DNA of 64,000 nucleotides from Dyadobacter sandarakinus. Its GTDB lineage: Bacteria > Bacteroidota > Bacteroidia > Cytophagales > Spirosomataceae. The DNA lies in NCBI RefSeq assembly GCF_016894445.1, contig NZ_CP056775.1, positions 5,761,001 through 5,825,000 on the forward strand. The letters run 5' to 3'. Of the stretch, positions 51,564-59,384 are shown piece by piece. The translations under genes and the position numbers were made by a program. Under the pieces are notes generated by a model. It was not told the DNA's origin. It saw nothing but the letters and a program-made list of their open reading frames with translations, and did no database searches. How positions within the stretch are numbered: the first letter of the stretch is position 1; each line of letters begins with the position of its first letter.

Positions 51564-52418
51564 TTACTCCTTAATTCCCTTTATATAAGCGATCGTCACC
51601 GGAATCTGCTTCAAGTATGAAGGACTCTCATCCTCAATAAAGTAATGCTTGATGCCTACTTTTTTTGCAGCTTTTAATGTTGCAGGGATGTCGATCTGGC
51701 CGGTACCGAGGGCTACGTCGTTGGTAGTAGGGGTGCCACCGGACAAATTACCTTCCACGCCTTTTTTGAGGTCTTTCAGGTGCATAAGTTTCCAGCGGGT
51801 CGGATATTTCAGCAGCAGTGCGGCCGGGTCCTGGCCCGGAAATGCTGTCCAGAGTACGTCCATTTCGAAGTTGACGTATTCAGGATTGGTATTTTTGACG
51901 AGATAGTCGAAAAGGGTACCATCTTCATACGGCTCAAACTCGTAGCCGTGATTATGGTAGGTCAGCTCAATGCCGGCCGCTTTCAATTCTTTTCCGGCCT
52001 TGTTGAAATCGGCTACTGCTTTCTTTGCCGTTTCCAGGTCAAACTTTCCTTTGTGAGGAATCCAGGCTACCATCACGTATTTGGCACCCAGCGCTTTGGC
52101 ATCCTGGATGGTTTGCGCACTACTTTCGGCGAGTTTGACATAATCTGCACCGATGGACACCATTTTGATACCCCGCTTATCGAGCTGCTTGCGGAGCTCC
52201 GCGGTTGTCATGCCTTTAATCGGGCCGCCTTCCATTTCCGTCACTCCCAGTGATTTGATGGTGTCTAATGTAGCCTCAATGCCTTTATCCCAGCTGCCGC
52301 GGAATGTATAAGCTTGTAAACCAATTGGATTGGTATATACCGCCTTGCCCTGGCCAAAGCTCTGCTGGCAGACAAGGGTGCCTATCGCAAGGCAGAGTAG
52401 TTTAAAAATTTGCTTCAT
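51564..52418 (-). CDS. Secreted sugar phosphate isomerase/epimerase-like protein
   Basis: A 284-residue TIM-barrel (xylose-isomerase-like/AP endonuclease 2) protein with a signal peptide (1-22, cut near SFGQ). Barrel strands end in metal-type residues: NHGYEFEPYEDG, VNFEMDVLW (Asp/Glu), MHLKDLKKG and the late FIEDESPSYL. Exported members of this family are common in Bacteroidota next to sugar operons and may epimerise or dehydrate sugars in the periplasm; some are 3-keto-glucoside related. Exact reaction unknown. A minus-strand -7 motif (TACTTTTG) lies 31 bp before the ATG. The end runs through the pyrimidine tract. Confidence 0.8.
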   Translation of the reverse strand: MKQIFKLLCLAIGTLVCQQSFGQGKAVYTNPIGLQAYTFRGSWDKGIEATLDTIKSLGVTEMEGGPIKGMTTAELRKQLDKRGIKMVSIGADYVKLAESSAQTIQDAKALGAKYVMVAWIPHKGKFDLETAKKAVADFNKAGKELKAAGIELTYHNHGYEFEPYEDGTLFDYLVKNTNPEYVNFEMDVLWTAFPGQDPAALLLKYPTRWKLMHLKDLKKGVEGNLSGGTPTTNDVALGTGQIDIPATLKAAKKVGIKHYFIEDESPSYLKQIPVTIAYIKGIKE

Positions 52419-52449
52419 TGTCGGATCTGTTTTTAAAATTTATCTTCAC

Positions 52450-52457
52450 CAAAAGTA
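52450..52457 (-). promoter_or_regulatory. -7 element upstream of sugar isomerase-like gene
   Basis: The minus strand reads TACTTTTG, a full TAnnTTTG match, 31 bp before the start codon. The -33 region has no clear TTG. Confidence 0.38.
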
Positions 52458-52501
52458 CTCTCGTTCCAAAAACCTACTTGCAGCATGGCAGCCACGCATG
52501 A

Positions 52502-53878
52502 CTAAAAACCGTCAGCTTTGATCTGCTTTTCAGTTACTTCCCCGTACTTTTTTGCACCCTCCCGAATCTCGTCGGCCTTCCCAATCAGGACAAACTGCAG
52601 TTTGTCTTTGGGAAAATAGGTATCAATAATTTCGCGGGCACGGGCCGTGGTCAGTCCGTCCACTTTTGCCTGGAATGTATTAATGTAGGATTCGTCAAAA
52701 TTATAGACATACATATCCGTCAGCAATCGGGCGAGTGCGCCGGCAGACTCATACTCAGGAGGAAAGTCGCCTTTGACATAAGCCTTTGCCGAGGCAAGGA
52801 TTTCCTCATTGATGCCCGTTTTATGCAGGCTGTCGAGCACGCCGAGTGCCATATCGATAGCAGGCATGGTTGTAGCGTTTTTTGTAAAAGTGCTGATCAG
52901 GAAGGTTCCTGCGTATTTGTACCTGCTGAACTGGCTTCGTGCGCCGTAAGTAAGGCCCGAGTTAACGCGCAATGCATCATTGAGCCAGGATGTAAACCGT
53001 CCGCCAAGAATGGTGTTGATCACCATCACCGGTACGTAATCGGCTGAGTTGAAGTCAATACCCTTTCCCCCGATCATAAAAGTAGTTTCCCGTGCATCGT
53101 CTTTGTTTACCAGCAGCACACGGCTTTTGTCAAAATCAAGGTCAGGAGCTACACGTTTCACCAGACGGTAATCCGCCGTTTTCCACGATCCGAAAAGCGT
53201 GGTCAGCTTCTTTTTCATATCGGCAGTTTTAAAGTCGCCTACTACCGCAATCGCACCGCGGCCAGTTGTGTAGTTGTTCTGGTAAAATGTTTTTACATCG
53301 GCGGCAGTGATCTTTTCCACCGTCGGCCGCGTGCCGCCACCTGGTGTAGCATACGGAAAGCTTTTGAACATAAATGCATTGAAGTAGTTGCCAATCACCG
53401 TCCTAGGGCTTTCCTTCTGCTGCGTCAGCTGTAACAATGTTCTCTGCTTATGTTTGTCAAATTCGGTTTGATCAAATACCGGGTAAAGCAGCACCTGCTG
53501 AATGAGATCCAGCATTTTCTCCTGATCTTTTGCTGCAAATGAAGCTGTAAGTCCCGCCGCATCCTTGGACGCATAGGTATTGAGGTCAGCACCCATGAAG
53601 TCGGTCATTTCCTCGATCTGGGGCTTGGTGTATTTTTTAGTACCAAACACAAGCGCATCCGCCGTGAGACTCGCCAGTCCGTACCGGTCGCCATCATTGA
53701 TGGATCCTGCATCAAAAACAGCCGATACATTGACAAGAGGCACTTCATGCTGTTCCATCAGGTAAATGGTCAGCCCGTTTTTCAGCTTGAACTTCTCGTA
53801 TTTGGGAACCTGGAAGTTTTGCTGGGCGACGGCAGTAAAGGAAATAGCCGTGAAAAGTATAAAAAGTATTTTTTTCAT
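52502..53878 (-). CDS. M16 peptidase-family protein, inactive partner
   Basis: A 458-residue protein with signal peptide (cut near AVAQQN). It has the M16 fold (FKLKNGLTIYLMEQHEVPLVNVSAVFDAG), but the HxxEH zinc motif is replaced by YGLASLTADALVFG. It therefore cannot hold zinc in the normal way. In M16B systems an inactive subunit pairs with an active one to form a clam-shaped protease. The active partner lies directly upstream (26-bp gap). It probably handles peptides in the periplasm. Confidence 0.9.
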   Translation of the reverse strand: MKKILFILFTAISFTAVAQQNFQVPKYEKFKLKNGLTIYLMEQHEVPLVNVSAVFDAGSINDGDRYGLASLTADALVFGTKKYTKPQIEEMTDFMGADLNTYASKDAAGLTASFAAKDQEKMLDLIQQVLLYPVFDQTEFDKHKQRTLLQLTQQKESPRTVIGNYFNAFMFKSFPYATPGGGTRPTVEKITAADVKTFYQNNYTTGRGAIAVVGDFKTADMKKKLTTLFGSWKTADYRLVKRVAPDLDFDKSRVLLVNKDDARETTFMIGGKGIDFNSADYVPVMVINTILGGRFTSWLNDALRVNSGLTYGARSQFSRYKYAGTFLISTFTKNATTMPAIDMALGVLDSLHKTGINEEILASAKAYVKGDFPPEYESAGALARLLTDMYVYNFDESYINTFQAKVDGLTTARAREIIDTYFPKDKLQFVLIGKADEIREGAKKYGEVTEKQIKADGF

Positions 53879-53904
53879 AGTGAAAGCCGGATGTTCATGA
53901 AGGG

Positions 53905-55227
53905 TTAATTTTTCTGATCGGGTAGCAGGTATCCCACGGTCCTGTTCCTTTCTGTAAAATACTGGGCAGCCACGCGCCGGATGTCGTCGAGGGTAACCTT
54001 CCGGTACAGCTCAGGCGCTTCGAACATTCGCCGGTAATCACCGAAAAATACATCGTAAGTACCCAGGCTGTTGGCTTTACCATTGATGGTTTCCAGGGTA
54101 TGGTAAAACTCCATCAGCTTCTGATTTTTCACTTTCTGCAGTTCATTCTCTGTGACGCCGCTTTTTGCAACCAGGTCAATCTGGGCAGTAATGGCTTTTT
54201 CAAGACCGGGAGCGGTAATGCTGTCGCCTGCAATGCCGTAAACCACAAAAAGGCCGGGGTCAAAACCCTGGTCGAATGAGGTGAAAACCTGCGTGGCCAC
54301 GGTAGTATCCATCACCAGCGATTTTACCAGCCGGGAAGAGTTTCCTGAGGTAAGCAAGCTGCTCAGCAGGTCGAGTGCATAAAAATCGGCGTGGCTGGTT
54401 TGGGGCGTGTGGTAGGCCAGCATGACATTGGGCGTGGAAATATCCTTGTAGGTCGTGACCCGCTTTTCACCGTTCTGCGCGGGTTCCACGGTCCGGATCT
54501 TAGGAGGCAGTCCGCGCGCTGCAATGGGCGCCATGTACTGGTCTGCATATTTTTTTACCTGATCAAAAGTCACATCCCCCACCACCACAACCGTGGTATT
54601 ATTGGGAGAGTAGTAGGTTTTGAAATACGTTTCGAGGTCCTGCTGCGTCCAGCTTTTAATATCAGACTCAAACCCGATCACCGGGAACATGTACGGATGT
54701 TCCTGAAAAGCAACAGATTGTACCTGCTCGCCCAGCAGGCGGTAATTGCTGTTTTCAAGACCTGTACTCCGCTCGGAGAGTACCACGCCCCGCTCGCTTT
54801 CCACCATTTCGGGTGCGATGGACAAGTTTGCGATCCGGTCGGATTCCAGTTTGAAAATCGTTTCCAGTGCGTCTTTCTGAAACCAGTCGGTGTACACGGT
54901 TACATTCTCGGAAGTATAGGCATTGTTGGAGCCACCATTGGCTTCCATGACGCGGTCAAACTGCTTCGGGCTGTAATTTTTTGATCCATTGAACATCATA
55001 TGTTCAAAGAAGTGCGAAAGCCCCGTGATCCCGGGCGCTTCGTTCCGGGAGCCTACCTTCCAGAACAGGTACATATTGGCCGTAGGAATGGAATGGTCTT
55101 CCAGGACAAGGAACTTCATACCATTGGGCAGGATGAAGGTTTTTACATCTTCCGGCCTGGTTTGTCCCAGTACCATTTGCGACCAAATGGCACTCACGGT
55201 TACCAGCAGCAGTTTTCTTAGCATCAT
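53905..55227 (-). CDS. M16B zinc peptidase, active partner
   Basis: A 440-residue protein with a signal peptide (1-21, near VLGQ). The zinc motif is HFFEH (72-76, the inverted HxxEH), and the third ligand Glu is in FKLESDRIANL, at about 150. NNAYTSENVTVYT and R/Y residues in the second half (KNQKLMEF onwards) fit the family. It degrades short peptides and probably works as a heterodimer with the inactive protein at 52502. The pair is read from one transcript starting in the 104-bp divergent region with the EEP gene. Confidence 0.92.
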   Translation of the reverse strand: MMLRKLLLVTVSAIWSQMVLGQTRPEDVKTFILPNGMKFLVLEDHSIPTANMYLFWKVGSRNEAPGITGLSHFFEHMMFNGSKNYSPKQFDRVMEANGGSNNAYTSENVTVYTDWFQKDALETIFKLESDRIANLSIAPEMVESERGVVLSERSTGLENSNYRLLGEQVQSVAFQEHPYMFPVIGFESDIKSWTQQDLETYFKTYYSPNNTTVVVVGDVTFDQVKKYADQYMAPIAARGLPPKIRTVEPAQNGEKRVTTYKDISTPNVMLAYHTPQTSHADFYALDLLSSLLTSGNSSRLVKSLVMDTTVATQVFTSFDQGFDPGLFVVYGIAGDSITAPGLEKAITAQIDLVAKSGVTENELQKVKNQKLMEFYHTLETINGKANSLGTYDVFFGDYRRMFEAPELYRKVTLDDIRRVAAQYFTERNRTVGYLLPDQKN

Positions 55228-55290
55228 GAACCAGCATTTTTAATTGATTTGTAATGATAATCAAAAATGCCTGATTAAAGCGTAACCCAC

Positions 55291-55298
55291 TATTTTTG
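55291..55298 (+). promoter_or_regulatory. -7 element upstream of EEP gene
   Basis: TATTTTTG fully matches TAnnTTTG, 33 bp before the ATG at 55332. No good -33 TTG. Confidence 0.4.
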
Positions 55299-55331
55299 CC
55301 TTATTTCCATTTTCCTAAATCCATTTTTAAC

Positions 55332-56144
55332 ATGAGAAGTCTGGTTTTTTCAGGATTGCTGGTGGTCTTTGTACACCTGTTTGCATCAGCCGGCGTAATG
55401 CACAAGCCCGGTAAGCCGGGGCGCAAAGCTGCTCGTATCAAGGTAATGACTTATAATATCCACCATTGTAACCCACCCTCGGCTGGCGACAGGATTGATG
55501 TGGAAGCGATCGCAAAAGTGATCAATGCCGAAAAGCCTGACTTTGTGGCTTTGCAGGAAGTGGATGTAAATACCGAGCGTTCAGGAAAAGGTAAAAACCA
55601 GGCCCGGCAGCTTGCAGCACTTACCGGAATGAATTTCTATTTTTCCAAAGCAATAGACCATCAGGGCGGGGATTACGGCGTAGCTGTATTGTCCAGGTAT
55701 CCGATCCTGGATTCCATGCGCATTGCATTGCCGATTCATCCTGAGCTGAAAGAAGAAAACCGGACTTTGGCGGCGGTAACCGTGCAGCTGCCCAATCGGA
55801 AAAAGATCATTTTTGCGAGCACGCACTTGGGTTTGAAGGAGCCCAACCGGGTTTTGCAGGCCGAAACACTCTTGAAGCATTTTCAGGGTACCGAGCTGCC
55901 GGTAATCTTGGGAGGTGATTTCAATGCAACACCCGATAGCAAGGTGATTGCTTACCTCGACCAGTATTTTGTTCGCACCTGCTCAGCCTGCGGATTTACA
56001 ATCCCCGTCGAAAATCCGGACAAAACGATTGATTTTATTATGTACAGGAAAAGCGATCTTCTCAAAGGTGGGGATACGAGGGTGATCAATGAAAAATACG
56101 CCTCCGATCACCTGCCGGTGGTAGCTTCATTCACCATCAACTGA
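55332..56144 (+). CDS. Exported endonuclease/exonuclease/phosphatase family protein
   Basis: A 270-residue protein. I start at MRSLVFSGLLVVFVHLFASAG (signal peptide). Family motifs are MTYNIHH, LQEVD (metal Glu), YGVAVLSRYPI, FASTHLG, GGDFNATPD and a final ASDHLPV (Asp-His). These fit a secreted Mg-dependent phosphodiesterase: DNase, sphingomyelinase or inositol phosphatase types share the same motifs, so substrate cannot be chosen. The last 37 bp overlap the 3' end of the convergent FAN1-like gene. Confidence 0.88.
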   Translation: MRSLVFSGLLVVFVHLFASAGVMHKPGKPGRKAARIKVMTYNIHHCNPPSAGDRIDVEAIAKVINAEKPDFVALQEVDVNTERSGKGKNQARQLAALTGMNFYFSKAIDHQGGDYGVAVLSRYPILDSMRIALPIHPELKEENRTLAAVTVQLPNRKKIIFASTHLGLKEPNRVLQAETLLKHFQGTELPVILGGDFNATPDSKVIAYLDQYFVRTCSACGFTIPVENPDKTIDFIMYRKSDLLKGGDTRVINEKYASDHLPVVASFTIN

Positions 56145-57850
56145 TCCGCATCTTTCAGCCAGTTCACGCGCACGATCCGGCTCTGGACGCCATGTTCACG
56201 GAAAAAGTGCTGCCAGTGCAGCTGCCGGGATGACAGGTGGTCGGTCGGGGATTTGATCTCTATAAACGCATATTCGTTTTCATTCCACACAAGCAGATCC
56301 GGAAAGCCACGGGTGTTCTCGCGCAGGTTGAGCGCCATTTCAAGCAGGACCAGATGCATTTGCTGCACGGTGAGCAGCGAGGTCAGGGTCAGTACCTTTT
56401 CCAGCGCGCCTTCATACCACGGCACAAGTACATTGGTAACCCCATAGTGATCAACGAAAGTCTGCGTGACAATTTCGTTGATCACTTCGCGGGTACTGGC
56501 AGCTGTCAGTCTTTCTTTCAGTTGATTTTCCCTTTTAAAATAAAAATCGGGCATAAAGAAATCCGAGGGAATGCGCTGGAACGGATTGTGGATCGTCTGC
56601 ACATTGGTATCATATATAATGTCCCAAAACAACAGCCCGAACAGTGACCTCCAGGGTTCATTTTCACTGAAAAAAGCCTGGTACCCCAATGCGCGGTAAT
56701 GTTCGAGCGCGCCATATTCTACCCGGAAGCGGTACATAACAGGTACTTCTATCGCCTCCGCCGCTTTCAGTGCCTGGGTAGTGCGCTTGATGACCCGGGT
56801 CTTTTTATTCTTTATTTTTTCGTAAAAATCCAGGCTGAAAAAGCGCTCGTCCGCATTTTGCGGACTCTCAGCAATTTCTTCACAAAGCGCCAGTGCTTCC
56901 TCTATTTCTCCCAGATTGAAAAGCAGCCTTACCCGTCTTTCGCGCGCAGGCGCATCATTCGTCAGCTGGTAAATGGTCAGCGCTTGTGAAAGCATCTTTT
57001 TTCGTTCGAGCCAGGCGCTCACGCGGAGGATGAATGCATTAAAGGAAGCGGCTGCCTTGGGGCTGAGCCCGGTCCCGCTGCTGGTATGCCAGTTCATAAA
57101 CCAGTCATAAATATCCTCCGGAGGCTGTTCTTGCTTGATCAGGTCGAAAGTTTCCTTCATCAACGACACCATCAGCGTATCGTCCACATCCTTACGGGTA
57201 TCAAACTGAACCGCCAGATGCTGCTCGTCGAAATTCTGAAAACGCACGTGTCCCAGGTCGCGGATCACGAACTCGGTCATATCGGCATGCCGGTTGCCGA
57301 AAAAAAGGAATTTCATCAACATCACCTCCGCTTCATAGGCTACCTTCACGACCGGTTCCAGCTCGCTGATGATTTCACAGAGCGTGCTGAAATCGTATTC
57401 GTGCAGGAGCCAGCGCACCAGGTCGGGTTTCTTGATGCTTTTCGAAGGCATCACAGGCGGTTCGAGCAGCTTTGTGACAGCCAGGAGTTCCGGTTTTGTA
57501 AAAAGGTCAATGATTTCTGAAAAGCGGCTGGTATGCGCTCCGCAAAGGGATTCGATGAAGTGATTTTCCAGCAGCTCGGTGAGTACTGCGGGCATGTCTG
57601 TGATTTCCGAGTAGGATATTGTTTCAACCCGGAAAAACGACTTGCTGCGGTTGCTAAAGCGGATAAAGAGGCATTGTGCATCCTCGCTCAATCCTTCGTA
57701 GTCGCGCAGGAAAGTTTCTTCCTCGGCATTGAGTACATGGAAGTACCGACGTTTTACGAAATCGAGCACATAATTGAAATACTCGTGGTAATACTTGGGA
57801 GGTAAGTCGGTCGGGAACTCGTTATTCTGCCCAAATGGATCCGGTAGCAC
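56108..57850 (-). CDS. FAN1-like VRR-NUC domain nuclease
   Basis: A 580-residue protein. The N-terminal half (PPKYYHEYFNYVLDFVKRRYFHVL, then FIRFSNRSKSFFRVE) and the TPR-like helical middle match the bacterial FAN1 layout. The C-terminal VRR-NUC domain has PD at 517-518 and E531-x-K533 (FIEIKSP) of the PD-(D/E)xK site, followed by Q-xxW-xxFF. FAN1 nucleases cut near DNA cross-links and 5' flaps. The start is a GTG at 57850. Its stop lies inside the EEP gene on the other strand. Confidence 0.87.
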   Translation of the reverse strand: MLPDPFGQNNEFPTDLPPKYYHEYFNYVLDFVKRRYFHVLNAEEETFLRDYEGLSEDAQCLFIRFSNRSKSFFRVETISYSEITDMPAVLTELLENHFIESLCGAHTSRFSEIIDLFTKPELLAVTKLLEPPVMPSKSIKKPDLVRWLLHEYDFSTLCEIISELEPVVKVAYEAEVMLMKFLFFGNRHADMTEFVIRDLGHVRFQNFDEQHLAVQFDTRKDVDDTLMVSLMKETFDLIKQEQPPEDIYDWFMNWHTSSGTGLSPKAAASFNAFILRVSAWLERKKMLSQALTIYQLTNDAPARERRVRLLFNLGEIEEALALCEEIAESPQNADERFFSLDFYEKIKNKKTRVIKRTTQALKAAEAIEVPVMYRFRVEYGALEHYRALGYQAFFSENEPWRSLFGLLFWDIIYDTNVQTIHNPFQRIPSDFFMPDFYFKRENQLKERLTAASTREVINEIVTQTFVDHYGVTNVLVPWYEGALEKVLTLTSLLTVQQMHLVLLEMALNLRENTRGFPDLLVWNENEYAFIEIKSPTDHLSSRQLHWQHFFREHGVQSRIVRVNWLKDADQLMVNEATTGR

Positions 57851-58047
57851 GATAATCTAAACGAAAGTGGCCAGTGTAATGAAGTTTAAAGTTACCAAAT
57901 TCCCCGTTTTCAGACAGCAAAGTTGCGGATTTACAGTTATTCTTTTATTGATGATGTTTTTAGAATAATAAAAGGTAAAAATTGAACTTAACCTATTACA
58001 AAAGCTGCTGCACCTATCAATCATAGTATATAATAAAGAAATTGGTT

Positions 58048-58055
58048 TACATTTG
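58048..58055 (+). promoter_or_regulatory. -7 element upstream of pgk
   Basis: TACATTTG fully matches TAnnTTTG, 29 bp before the pgk ATG. It is the same octamer as at dciA. The -33 box is weak. Confidence 0.5.
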
Positions 58056-58084
58056 CTGCCTATGGAAAACAATTTTACCTGCCC

Positions 58085-59275
58085 ATGACTACATTAGATT
58101 CTTACGATTTCTCAGGCAAAAAAGCCCTGGTACGCGTTGACTTTAACGTTCCACTGAACGACAAATTTGAGATCACGGACGATACACGTATCCGTGCTAC
58201 AATTCCCACAATCAGTAAGATTCTTAACGATGGAGGCGCCGTCATCATGATGTCGCACCTGGGAAGGCCGAAAGACGGACCTACCGAAAAATTTTCCCTG
58301 AAACACCTTGTCAACCCGCTTTCGCTCATTCTGGGCAAAACGGTGAAGTTTGCCGACGACTGCATCGGCGAGAGCGCTACGGAGCAAGCTGCTTCCCTGC
58401 AGCCGGGCGAAGTATTGCTGCTTGAAAACCTGCGTTTTTACAAAGAAGAAGAAAAAGGAAATGAGGAATTTGCCGGAAAGCTCGCGAAGCTGGGTGATGT
58501 TTGGGTGATGGACGCATTTGGTACCGCTCACCGGGCACACGCATCTACGGCGGTTATCGGTAAGTTTTTCAAGGATAAGGTTTGCGGGTATGTGATGCAG
58601 GCTGAGCTTGATAATGCTGAAAGGCTGCTCGACCATTCGGAAAGGCCTTTTACCGCGATCATGGGCGGTGCCAAAATCTCCGACAAAATCCTGATTATAG
58701 AAAGACTGCTTGATAAAGTTGATAACCTGATCATCGGCGGCGGAATGTCCTATACATTCTCCAAAGCACAAGGCGGAAGCATCGGAAAGTCGCTGCTGGA
58801 AGCAGATAAGCAGGATCTTACGCTCGAACTGGTTCAGAAGGCAAAAGAAAGGGGTGTCAACCTGATCTTGCCTGTGGATACCGTGGTAGCCAATGATTTT
58901 TCAAACGATGCTGAACGCAAGGTAGTAGCAGCCGGCCAGATTCCCGATGATTGGGAAGGACTCGATATTGGTCCGGAGACTGTGAAGATATTTGCTGAGA
59001 TCATCAAAAATTCAAAAACAGTACTCTGGAACGGTCCGATGGGCGTGTTCGAATTCCCGAACTTCGCGATCGGAACCAATGCAATCGCTGAGGCAGTGGT
59101 GGCGGTAACCGAAGAAAACGATGCATTTTCACTGATTGGCGGCGGCGACTCGGCTTCTGCGATCAATAATGCAGGATTTGGTGACCGCGTAAGCTACGTA
59201 TCTACCGGCGGTGGCGCATTGCTGGAATACATGGAAGGCAAAGTCCTGCCTGGCGTAGCCGCACTCGAAAACTGA
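58085..59275 (+). CDS. pgk: Phosphoglycerate kinase
   Basis: A 396-residue glycolytic enzyme that transfers phosphate from 1,3-bisphosphoglycerate to ADP. Clear marks are RVDFNVPLND, SHLGRPKDG, ENLRFYKEEEKG, the hinge GGAKISDKI, NGPMGVFE and the nucleotide-binding IGGGDSASAI near the end. Length is standard. The gene stands alone with its own -7 element and a terminator, divergent from the FAN1-like gene. Confidence 0.98.
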   Translation: MTTLDSYDFSGKKALVRVDFNVPLNDKFEITDDTRIRATIPTISKILNDGGAVIMMSHLGRPKDGPTEKFSLKHLVNPLSLILGKTVKFADDCIGESATEQAASLQPGEVLLLENLRFYKEEEKGNEEFAGKLAKLGDVWVMDAFGTAHRAHASTAVIGKFFKDKVCGYVMQAELDNAERLLDHSERPFTAIMGGAKISDKILIIERLLDKVDNLIIGGGMSYTFSKAQGGSIGKSLLEADKQDLTLELVQKAKERGVNLILPVDTVVANDFSNDAERKVVAAGQIPDDWEGLDIGPETVKIFAEIIKNSKTVLWNGPMGVFEFPNFAIGTNAIAEAVVAVTEENDAFSLIGGGDSASAINNAGFGDRVSYVSTGGGALLEYMEGKVLPGVAALEN

Positions 59276-59297
59276 TTTATACTGTTTATAAGACAAG

Positions 59298-59329
59298 AAT
59301 CCATCCCTCGAAGCCGTGGGATGGATTTT
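59298..59329 (+). terminator. Terminator of pgk
   Basis: AATCCATCCC (59298-59307) pairs with GGGATGGATT (59318-59327), followed by TTC, 22 bp after the stop. It may also serve the convergent TonB receptor gene from the other side. Confidence 0.75.
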
Positions 59330-59384
59330 CTGCATAACAAACCTAACTAATTTATGAATGCGGCTTCTCAGCCGTTATTCCTGC

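Noticed and set aside
57857..58072. 71-codon minus-strand frame between the FAN1-like gene and pgk
   Set aside because: AT-rich intergenic DNA with no domain; it crosses the pgk promoter element.
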